Source: JBQTKD01 sp052386455 (GTDB lineage Bacteria; Actinomycetota; Actinomycetes; Sporichthyales; Sporichthyaceae). From it: a stretch of DNA of 64,000 nucleotides. The DNA lies in assembly GCA_052386455.1 (NCBI GenBank), contig JBQTKD010000028.1, positions 6,639 to 70,638 of the forward strand, written 5' to 3'. Shown in pieces: positions 57,361-64,000 of this stretch. How positions within the stretch are numbered: the first letter of the stretch is position 1; each line of letters starts with the position of its first letter. The translations under genes were made by a program, and so were the position numbers. The notes under the pieces are model-generated. The model saw only the letters and a program-made list of their open reading frames with translations. It did not search any database and was not told the DNA's origin.

Positions 57361-58773
57361 TCAGACGAGCACGAGGGACGCGATGAGCTCTGCGTGGGCC
57401 CAGGCCAGTCCTCGTGCGCCGCGAGCGGCGCCGGTGGCGGGATCGACCTGTTCGGGCAGCGCGGCCGGATCGGTGTGTCCAAGCACCCAGGACAGGAGCG
57501 CCACGCCGCGGTCGCGGTCGCCCCGGCGCAGGTGCCATTGGGCGAGCCAGAGAGTGGTGATCGGCCAGGCGCCGCCGCCGGCCGAGCCGATCCCGTCGTT
57601 GGCGTCCTCGGGGAATCTGCCGATTCCGCCCTGCGGCCACCGGCTGCGGTAGTGGCCTTCCACACCATCCACGGCCGCGATCAGATCCGGGTCGGAAAGA
57701 TCCTCGACAAGGGGATCGAAGGCCAGCAGGGCGCTGCCGAGCACTCCCGCGTCGAGTCCGGAGGTGCAGGCGAACCAGGAGGGATCCGGGTCGAGGACGG
57801 CCGGCAGGTGGGGCCGAAACCACGCCGGGAGTTCCGTCGGGATCCCCGCCCGCGTGAGCGCGCGCCGGCGCAGGTTCGCGGCGTGCACCGACCTGCCCCG
57901 GCGCAGTTCCCAGAGGTCGAAGCCGGCGGCGTCATCCTCCAGCGCCAGCAGATGGGCGACGAACCTCGGTGCGGCATCGGCGCCGCAGGCCAGCAGAACC
58001 AGCGCCGTGGCGGCAGGTCCGTCGTGCTGCGGATCGCCGTAGCCGCGGACGGGTTCCCCGGCCATCGTGCACCGGCTCGCGGACAGGTCCGCCACGCCGC
58101 CCACGAAATCGAGATACGCGGACAGCCGCACGGCCGCGGCGTCGCGAAGGTCCGCCGGACCCGTCAGGGCGAGCGTCCGAAGAGCCGTGGCGGCGGCCGC
58201 TGCGTCCCGTTGCCAGCAGAACCAGTAGTCGGGCTCGCCCGCCGCGCCCCGCGGGGCCGCGGCGATGGCTCCGTTGTCGGCGCAGCACCGCTCGATCGCC
58301 GCGAAGGAGCACCGCAGGAGGTAGTCGACGTCGAGGTCGACCGCGGCCGGAGCGGGCCGGGCCGCGACCGGGTTGGCGGCGGCCGTGACTCCGGCGAGGA
58401 CCTGTGGGTCGAAGGGGACCTCGGTCGGTCCGGGCAGTCCCGCGCCGGCGGCGCGGAACGCCGCGCCGGCCCGTTCCTGATGCAGCGCCGTGCCCAGCAA
58501 CTGGACCAACCACAGAGCGGTCGTCGGTCCGTTGCCGGCCGTCGGGTGCATCCAGGCCGGTGCTGGAGCCCGCCCGACGTACCAGGCGTGACAGCCCTGG
58601 ATCGGCCGGTGGTCGGAGCCGAACAGGCCCACCGTCGGGGCGCCTAGAGTGAGCTCATGGTCTTGGCCTCGGCGCACCGGAAGGCCAAGTACCGCAAGCG
58701 CTTTCTCGACCGCCGGGGACATCGCGGCATCGTCCACCAGCACCGCGCTGGGCCCGCCCCGCAACTCGATCAC
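57361..58773 (-). CDS. glycoside hydrolase family 15-like protein
   Basis: A 470-residue protein. GH15 hallmarks are YWFCWQRDAAAAATALRTL (family: W-x-RD), AAGFDLWELRRGRSVHAANLRRRAL (general acid Glu in LWELR), RWPQGGIGRFPEDANDGIGSAGGGAWPITTLWLAQWHLRRGDRD and GLAWAHAELIASL (general base Glu). It is shorter than most GH15 enzymes because the N-terminal super-sandwich domain is largely missing. GTG 58773 is only 11 bp from the divergent GTG of the glycosyltransferase, so an internal start such as Met18 is possible. Confidence 0.75.
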   Translation of the reverse strand: MIELRGGPSAVLVDDAAMSPAVEKALAVLGLPVRRGQDHELTLGAPTVGLFGSDHRPIQGCHAWYVGRAPAPAWMHPTAGNGPTTALWLVQLLGTALHQERAGAAFRAAGAGLPGPTEVPFDPQVLAGVTAAANPVAARPAPAAVDLDVDYLLRCSFAAIERCCADNGAIAAAPRGAAGEPDYWFCWQRDAAAAATALRTLALTGPADLRDAAAVRLSAYLDFVGGVADLSASRCTMAGEPVRGYGDPQHDGPAATALVLLACGADAAPRFVAHLLALEDDAAGFDLWELRRGRSVHAANLRRRALTRAGIPTELPAWFRPHLPAVLDPDPSWFACTSGLDAGVLGSALLAFDPLVEDLSDPDLIAAVDGVEGHYRSRWPQGGIGRFPEDANDGIGSAGGGAWPITTLWLAQWHLRRGDRDRGVALLSWVLGHTDPAALPEQVDPATGAARGARGLAWAHAELIASLVLV

Positions 58774-58784
58774 GGCGAGTTCGG

Positions 58785-59906
58785 GTGAGCGAACTCGGCG
58801 AGCGGAGGAACGGGCCCAGTTTGCGGGTCGGCGTTATCGCCTCGATCGCGCACCGGACGCCGCCGCTGGACTACGGCCCCTGGGAACAGGTGGCTTCGAC
58901 GCTCGCCGAAGGCCTGGTTGCGCTGGGCCACGAGGTCACCTTGTTCGCCACCGCCGATTCGCTGACCGCGGCGCGGCTGGTGTCGCACGCGCCGTGTGGC
59001 TACGAGGAGGGCGGCGGCTACGACGTCAAGGTGTGCGAGTCCCTGCACGTGGCCGCAGCGTTCCAGCAGGCCGAGGACTTCGACGTGCTGAGCAACCAGT
59101 TCGACTTCCTGCCGCTGACCTACAGCAGGCTGGTGTCGACGCCGATGGTCACCACCGTGCACGGCTTCTCCGGGCAGAGCATCCTGCCGGTCTACCGGGC
59201 CTACGACGACGTCGCGCACTACGTCTCGATCAGCGATTCGGACCGTCACCCCGATCTGCACTACGCCGCGACCATCCACCACGGAGTCGACCTCGCCCGG
59301 TTCACGTTCTGCGGCACTGCAGGCTCGTACCTGCTGTTCCTCGGGCGCATCCACCCCGACAAGGGGACGCACGCCGCGATCGAGGTGGCCCGGCGGGCTG
59401 GAATGCCGTTGGTCATCGCCGGGATCGTGCACGACGCCGCGTACTTCGCCGAGCTCGTCGAGCCGCAGCTGGGATCCGATGCCACGTACGTCGGATCGGT
59501 CGGACCCGAGCAGCGCGACGCGCTGCTCGGCGGCGCCGCGGCACTGCTGCACCCGATCGACTTCGCCGAACCGTTCGGCCTGTCCGTCGTGGAGTCGTTG
59601 GCCACCGGCACGCCCGTGATCGCGTTTCGCCGAGGCTCGATGCCCGAGATCCTGCGGGACGGCTCGACCGGCTTCCTCGTCGAGGACGTCGCCGAGGCCG
59701 TCGCCGCCGTGAGCCGGCTGGGCGAACTGCGGCGCAGCGACTGCCGGGCCGACGTCGAGCAGCGGTTTTCGGCGGCGCGCATGGTCGGCGACTACGCCGC
59801 GCTGTTCGCGTCGATCGTCGCCGGCGGCCCGTCGGTGAGCAGCCGACCGAGCAGGGCGGGCACGTCCACCACGGCGAAACTCACCCGCGCGTCGCCGGCG
59901 CCGTAG
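58785..59906 (+). CDS. GT4 family glycosyltransferase
   Basis: A 373-residue GT-B enzyme. The N-terminal domain has PLDYGPWEQVASTLAEGLVALGHEVTLFAT. The C-terminal domain has LLFLGRIHPDKGTHAAIEVARRAG and the donor-binding E-x7-E motif HPIDFAEPFGLSVVESLATGTPVIAF. It likely transfers a sugar to a carbohydrate or lipid acceptor. The last 38 or so residues (Ser/Thr/Arg-rich) read across the 3' end of the convergent GH130 gene, a 115-bp overlap. The family core ends just before. Confidence 0.85.
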   Translation: MSELGERRNGPSLRVGVIASIAHRTPPLDYGPWEQVASTLAEGLVALGHEVTLFATADSLTAARLVSHAPCGYEEGGGYDVKVCESLHVAAAFQQAEDFDVLSNQFDFLPLTYSRLVSTPMVTTVHGFSGQSILPVYRAYDDVAHYVSISDSDRHPDLHYAATIHHGVDLARFTFCGTAGSYLLFLGRIHPDKGTHAAIEVARRAGMPLVIAGIVHDAAYFAELVEPQLGSDATYVGSVGPEQRDALLGGAAALLHPIDFAEPFGLSVVESLATGTPVIAFRRGSMPEILRDGSTGFLVEDVAEAVAAVSRLGELRRSDCRADVEQRFSAARMVGDYAALFASIVAGGPSVSSRPSRAGTSTTAKLTRASPAP

Positions 59907-61297
59907 GGCAACAGCAGCCGGTCGCCGTGCAGCAGCGCCCCGCAGGAGTACACGACGTTCGGCACGTAGCCCTCGCGCTCCTGCTGCTCGGGACGCAGCA
60001 GCGGCTCGCGCAACGAACCGAGGATCACCGCCGGGTCGTCGAGGTCGAGCAACAGTGCACCGATCGCGTACTCCCGCATCGGCCCGACGCCGTGGGTGAA
60101 CACCAGCCATCCCGCTCGGGTTTCGATCGGCGACCCGCAGTTTCCCGTCTGGATGAGCTCCCAGCCGTGGGTCGGGCGATACAGGGTTCCGGCATCGGCC
60201 CAGACGAAGCCGTCCGGCGACGTCGCCAGCGAACAGCTTTCGCGGTCCCAGCGGGAAATCGCCAGGTGGCGTCCGGAGATCGTGCGCGGGAACAGGGCCA
60301 AGCCCTTGTTCTTCGCGGCCGGTCCCGCCAGTTGCGAGATGGAGAACGTGCGGAAATCGGTGGTCTCGATGCGCTGCGGAACGACGTGGGTTCCGTCGAA
60401 TGCGGTGTAGGTGCCCAGATAGCGGTCGGTGCCGTCGGCGTCGGTGAAACGCACGAACCGGGCGTCCTCCATGCCGTTGCGTTCGGAGGGGCCGTGCGGC
60501 CACAGCACGCGTTCGCTCAGGGACGACTCGGCCGCGAATTCGACGTCGTAGGCGCAGCTGAGCAGATGGCGGGCGATCGCCTCGGTCCTGTTGCTTCCCG
60601 GCCGGGTCAACAGCTGGCCGTGCAACTCGGTGAGCCCCGCGTACAGGTCGCCCGCGACGAACCGCGGGGGCAGCCGGCTCAGCAGGAAGCGGGTGCTCTC
60701 GTCGTCGGCTCCCTCCTCCGCCAGCCTTGCGGCGAACAGTTCGCGGTCGTGGACCGCGGGCACGATGCGCCCCGCCTCCACGTGCGGCCCCGGAGGATCG
60801 AGCCGCACGGCTCCGTCTGGGCCGAGCACACCTGACCTGAACTCGATGCTGGAACGATGCCCTTCGCCGACGGCACGCAGGCTCAACACGAAACGCAGTT
60901 CGCCGTCGGCCAAGCCGCTCTGATCGGGGTGCGGAACCGCAGCGGGGTTGAACAACGCCGCTGCTTCGATCGAGTACTCGTGGGTGAACCAGGCACCGAT
61001 CAACAGCCTGCGCTGCGCGCTCACGTCCGCGTTCGGGGGAATGCGGTGAACGATCTGCCGGTAGTGGTCCACCAGCACTGCTTCCAGATCGCGGTGCCGG
61101 CCGCCGTAGCGGGCCAGGACGTCCGCGAGCAACTCGCCCACCGCCGCTTCGGGCAGGGCCAGGACCCGGCCGAGGACGCCGGTGGCGCGGGACTCCTCGT
61201 CGGTGAAGTGTTCGTTTCCAGGTACGAACAGCCGGGCCAGCACGCGCGCCGGATTTGCGATCAGGCCCACGGCGGTTTTGACGACCAGATCGCTCAC
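59792..61297 (-). CDS. GH130-type mannosidase/mannoside phosphorylase
   Basis: A 501-residue protein. The five-bladed beta-propeller of GH130 occupies the C-terminal 320 residues: WPHGPSERNGMEDARFVRFTDADGTDRYLGTYTAFDG, FRTFSISQLAGPAAKNKGLALFPRTISG, the GSPIETRAGWLVFTHGVG region and NVVYSCGALLHGDRLLLPYGAGDARVSFAVVDV. The conserved Asp/Glu pair is in GMEDARF. About 180 extra N-terminal residues are helical. The family cleaves or phosphorolyses beta-mannosides. GTG 61297 overlaps the upstream stop (GTGA). Confidence 0.85.
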   Translation of the reverse strand: MSDLVVKTAVGLIANPARVLARLFVPGNEHFTDEESRATGVLGRVLALPEAAVGELLADVLARYGGRHRDLEAVLVDHYRQIVHRIPPNADVSAQRRLLIGAWFTHEYSIEAAALFNPAAVPHPDQSGLADGELRFVLSLRAVGEGHRSSIEFRSGVLGPDGAVRLDPPGPHVEAGRIVPAVHDRELFAARLAEEGADDESTRFLLSRLPPRFVAGDLYAGLTELHGQLLTRPGSNRTEAIARHLLSCAYDVEFAAESSLSERVLWPHGPSERNGMEDARFVRFTDADGTDRYLGTYTAFDGTHVVPQRIETTDFRTFSISQLAGPAAKNKGLALFPRTISGRHLAISRWDRESCSLATSPDGFVWADAGTLYRPTHGWELIQTGNCGSPIETRAGWLVFTHGVGPMREYAIGALLLDLDDPAVILGSLREPLLRPEQQEREGYVPNVVYSCGALLHGDRLLLPYGAGDARVSFAVVDVPALLGRLLTDGPPATIDANSAA

Positions 61298-62307
61298 CGG
61301 CGGACGAGGCGGGTGAACTGAAACTGCTGCAGGGTCGAAAGCAGCGCCAACGTCGACTCGGCGCCCTGGTTGTCGTTGCGGCCGGCCCTTTCCAGCCCGT
61401 CGTAGCCGCCAGCGGTTTCGACGTCGTACAGGCGCGTGGCGCTGTCGTTCTCGCCGCCGAACCAGCGGGCGCACAGTTCGACGCCGTGCAGCCATCGGGG
61501 ATCGCGGGTCAACCGGAAGGCGCACGCGCAGGCGTCGGCGAGCGCCGCCACCTCGATCGGCTGCTGATCGAAGGCCGGCGGCCCCGGCTCGCCCGGTCCC
61601 CAACCGGCGACGGGGATCACCGACAGAACCTCGCCCCGGGTCTGGATCCGGAGCAGCCAGTCGAGCAGACGCAACCCGTCGGCCAGCAGCGCGTCGTCCG
61701 CGAGGGCGTGTCCGGTCACCAGCATGGCTTCGGTCACGACGGCGTTGGCGTAGGTCAGCCGCTCCTCCGGCCATGGCCAGGCCGCGCGGGCCTCGGGCAG
61801 CCGCAGGCGGTCTCGCGTCGCCGTCAGCACCTCCCGCGCCGGTGCGTCGCCCGGATGCGCGGCCAGCACCTGCGCGGCACCCAACGCCGCGAACGACGTC
61901 GCCCGCAGCCAGGGCGAGCGCCAGACCGAGCCTCGACGAAAGGCCTCCAGCGCGACGTCGTGCTGCGCGTCCCGCCTCGCCACGACAGAGCCCAGGGCCC
62001 ACAGCGCCCGGCCCCAGCAGTCCTCGACGCCGGGGGAGCCCGACCAGGTCAGGTCGACGGCTCTGCGGTTGCGGAACCGGCCGTCGGGAGCCTGCGCGGC
62101 AAGAACGAACGCCAGGTACTGCGCCCGGAGATCGGCCAGATCGCCGGGGTTCTCCCGATCGCGACACACCACGACCAGGGCGCGTGCGACGTCGTCCAGG
62201 CAGTAGCCGTGCTCGGGCCGTGGGCTCGACCCGCGGGCGTGTTCGTAGAGACCCCCCGCATCGGTCAGCCGACGCAGGTGGACGAACGTGGGCGTCCACG
62301 GCGTCAC
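61294..62307 (-). CDS. alpha-helical-barrel carbohydrate-active-like protein
   Basis: A 337-residue protein rich in helices. It has repeated Trp/Asp patterns (HGYCLDDVARALVVVCR; LTWSGSPGVEDCWGRALWALG) and a C-terminal segment GYDGLERAGRNDNQGAESTLALLSTLQ. This is the six-hairpin (alpha/alpha) barrel common beside GT4 and GH130 genes; the protein may be a glycosidase or a glycosyltransferase helper. The catalytic residues cannot be named. GTG 62307 overlaps the stop of the upstream GT4 gene and its own stop overlaps the GH130 GTG. Confidence 0.7.
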   Translation of the reverse strand: MTPWTPTFVHLRRLTDAGGLYEHARGSSPRPEHGYCLDDVARALVVVCRDRENPGDLADLRAQYLAFVLAAQAPDGRFRNRRAVDLTWSGSPGVEDCWGRALWALGSVVARRDAQHDVALEAFRRGSVWRSPWLRATSFAALGAAQVLAAHPGDAPAREVLTATRDRLRLPEARAAWPWPEERLTYANAVVTEAMLVTGHALADDALLADGLRLLDWLLRIQTRGEVLSVIPVAGWGPGEPGPPAFDQQPIEVAALADACACAFRLTRDPRWLHGVELCARWFGGENDSATRLYDVETAGGYDGLERAGRNDNQGAESTLALLSTLQQFQFTRLVRR

Positions 62308-63443
62308 GACGCTCGGACCAGCCCTGCCGCCACCAGGTCCTCGACGAGTTCCCGGTAGCGCCGGGCCACGGCACTCCAGAGCAGATCGGGGGCGCGCCGT
62401 GTCGCGCCGGCCGCCATTCGCTGCGCAAGACCCGGCTCGGCCAGGACGCGGCGAAGTCCCCTCTCCAGGGCGTGGGAATCGCCTTGCGGCACGACGAGGC
62501 CGACGCCGTCGGCCAGCAACTCCACCGCGGGGGGGAACGCCGTCGACACGACCGGCCGCCCGGCGGCCACCGCTTCGATCAGGACGCCGGAGGTCACCTG
62601 TTCGCGGGAGTCGTAGGGAAGCAGGACGACGTCCGCCCTACTCACCAGTTCGGTCAGGGCCGCGGCAGGGAGGTAGGCGGCGTCGAGCTCCACCAGATCC
62701 CCGACCCCGCGCGCCGCTATCCGACGGTGCAGACCGTGCCGGTAGCTCTCGCCCTGGCGCTCGAGCACCTTCGGGTGGGTCCGGCCGGCGACCACATACC
62801 GCGGTTGCAGATCGCGAAGACCGGCCATGGCGTCGATCGCCCACTCGATTCCCTTTCCCGGGCCCAACAGACCCCACGTCAGGATCAGCGGTCGCGCCCC
62901 CGAGGTGTGCGCGGGCGGGCCCGAAGCACCGGGACCGATCGCGCCGTGGGGGATGACGACCACGCGGTCCGCGTTGGCTCCGTACGTCCCCAGCAACCGG
63001 CGGCGCGCGGCTTGGGTCATCGTGACGACCACCGCGGCCAGGTCGATGAGCCGAAGCAGAATCGCGCGCTGCGATGGGGAGGGATGCTCGAGAACGGTGT
63101 GCACGACGACGACGGTCGGCACGGTCAAGCCGGCCAGGACGTCGAGTACGTCGCGACCGTCGAACCCGCCGTAGATGCCGTACTCGTGCTGGACGATCAC
63201 GGCGTCCATCCGGTTCAGCGCCGCGATCGCGGCGGCCGCGCTGGCCCGATCGCCGTTCACGAGGTGGGCGACGACCTCGCCACCGGGATCGGTCTCGGGA
63301 CGATCCACCACCCGCACGACGCAGGCCTGCACCCCCGGCACCACCAGGTGCCGGTGCAGGGCCGAGGTGAAGGTGGCGAGGCCACACGGCGTCGGAGGGT
63401 AGGTGCTCAAGATCCCAACCGAACGCGCCGAAGGCATGGACAT
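62304..63443 (-). CDS. GT4 family glycosyltransferase, head of carbohydrate operon
   Basis: A 379-residue GT-B enzyme. The N-terminal domain reads VGILSTYPPTPCGLATFTSALHRHL with the GIYGG loop. LTWGLLGPGKGIEWAIDAMAGL opens the donor domain, and DVVLLPYDSREQVTSGVLIEAVAAGRPVVS carries the GT4 motif, with Gln/Ser in place of the first Glu of E-x7-E. ATG 63443 has GGGAG 7 nt upstream; ATG 63437 is also possible. It starts a three-gene operon with fully overlapping frames (GT4, helical barrel, GH130). Confidence 0.85.
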   Translation of the reverse strand: MSMPSARSVGILSTYPPTPCGLATFTSALHRHLVVPGVQACVVRVVDRPETDPGGEVVAHLVNGDRASAAAAIAALNRMDAVIVQHEYGIYGGFDGRDVLDVLAGLTVPTVVVVHTVLEHPSPSQRAILLRLIDLAAVVVTMTQAARRRLLGTYGANADRVVVIPHGAIGPGASGPPAHTSGARPLILTWGLLGPGKGIEWAIDAMAGLRDLQPRYVVAGRTHPKVLERQGESYRHGLHRRIAARGVGDLVELDAAYLPAAALTELVSRADVVLLPYDSREQVTSGVLIEAVAAGRPVVSTAFPPAVELLADGVGLVVPQGDSHALERGLRRVLAEPGLAQRMAAGATRRAPDLLWSAVARRYRELVEDLVAAGLVRAS

Positions 63444-64000
63444 GGCGGGACTCCCGACCGGTGCGCCTCTGGGACACCTGGCCGGTGTAGCACGAGGGTC
63501 GTCATGGTGATCGCCGCCGACGCCCGCCGGCTTCCGACGGGTCGTCCAGCCACCCAAGGCTGCTGGGGTGTGCCGCCACTCTCGCACGGTGGGTGGCCGA
63601 AAGATAGTCGAGCGCTGCGGTGCGTGCCTCCTACGCGAGTCGCTCGAACACCGCGGCCCACGCGTCGCCGCCGACGCCCGTGCCGGCCGTCTCCACGCCG
63701 CTGCACTTCCAGACGAACGTCGCCCGCATCCGTGTCCGTCGTCCGCTGGCGTAGCGCGCTGCCGTCGATCGTCCGCCACGCCTGGGACTGAAGTCCGGCC
63801 GTATACACCTGCACGTGCCGTTCAGGCCTGAGAGAAATCTAAGCGTTCGGTCTGCGGCGAGGCTGAGAAGGGCCGTTCCGACTGAGGAAATCGGCCTCAG
63901 AAACCCATGGATATTCAGACTGTTCTCATCTTTCCGCACCATATTCCGACGTGACGCCGAACACGCGGCCGTAACCAGCGTCGCGGCCCCGGGTGCTCGG
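63444..64000. other. region with no convincing gene
   Basis: Several open frames exist on both strands but none has a ribosome site and coding pattern together. It holds a fragment matching the FrnE-like gene (63641-63683), a lower-GC stretch from about 63835 to 63950, and a small hairpin CTGAGG-AAATCGG-CCTCAG near 63883-63901. The lower-GC stretch may be a promoter for a gene beyond the window. Confidence 0.5.
63641..63683 (-). pseudogene. fragment duplicated from the FrnE-like gene
   Basis: 43 bases match 56952-56994 with 3 differences. On the minus strand they read GVGGDAWAAVFER in the same frame as the gene, then LA and a stop. The flanking sequence does not match the rest of the gene. 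It is a gene remnant or a short shared motif. Confidence 0.5.

Noticed and set aside
1..64000. tRNA, rRNA, riboswitches, insertion sequences, prophage
   Set aside because: No cloverleaf-ending CCA genes, rRNA core sequences, known riboswitch cores, transposases or terminal inverted repeats were seen on reading both strands; small RNAs cannot be excluded without a covariance search.

Overview
The window reads as chromosomal DNA of a high-GC actinobacterium. Support comes from a complete yrbE/mce operon, the fused 2-oxoglutarate decarboxylase kgd followed by its small DUF6104-like partner, an imuA'-imuB-dnaE2 mutasome with Bacillus/mycobacterial-type LexA boxes, a HelR-type ATPase, a WhiA-like fragment and an AfsA-type hotdog protein. 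I see no rRNA, tRNA, CRISPR array, insertion sequence or prophage. The exact genus cannot be fixed from the sequence. A non-mycobacterial mycelial or related lineage is plausible but is inference.

Layout. 0-2.2 kb: the tail of an unknown gene, a DUF222/13E12-type HNH protein behind an SOS-like box, and a small hypothetical. 2.2-10.9 kb, minus strand: intracellular PHA depolymerase, the DUF6104-like protein, kgd, a phytoene-desaturase-like oxidoreductase and a fatty acyl-CoA ligase. 11-19.9 kb, plus strand: yrbEA-yrbEB-mceABCDEF plus a Mce-associated protein in overlapping frames, a lipid-import operon. 20-24.5 kb: acyl-ACP desaturase and secreted lipase with clear palindromes, then an FAD oxidoreductase and a membrane methyltransferase.

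24.7-29.4 kb is the most intriguing part. It holds a 34-residue hydrophobic peptide with a strong ribosome site and terminator, an orphan LuxR-type response regulator, a WhiA paralogue lacking its DNA-binding half, a HAD-IB phosphatase, a TetR regulator, an AfsA-type hotdog protein and a DUF2165-like membrane protein. Two copies of the operator CCAACC-N4-GGTTGG sit exactly at the phosphatase and hotdog-protein promoters on either side of the tetR gene. This suggests one TetR-controlled circuit, possibly making or sensing a butanolide-like signal.

29.4-33.7 kb is a beta-oxidation operon (fadA, fadB, enoyl-CoA hydratase). 34-36 kb is a secreted HExxH protease. 36-43.3 kb carries an unusual, proteobacterial-type seryl-tRNA synthetase in an operon with a fumarase-superfamily lyase, and then a minus-strand set of a PLP enzyme, a second lyase, an unknown protein and a CitE-like lyase. 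43.4-47.8 kb: a VOC protein, helR with a rifamycin-associated-element-like promoter, and an AbiEi-like gene flanked on both sides by a repeat with 94-bp periodicity. 47.8-53.5 kb is the SOS mutasome. 53.5-57.3 kb: an unknown coiled-coil protein, a cytosolic copper-storage-like protein, a pirin and a FrnE-like DsbA protein. 57.4-63.4 kb is a carbohydrate locus (GH15, two GT4 enzymes, an alpha-helical-barrel protein, GH130). The last 0.55 kb has no convincing gene but holds a fragment duplicated from the FrnE-like gene.
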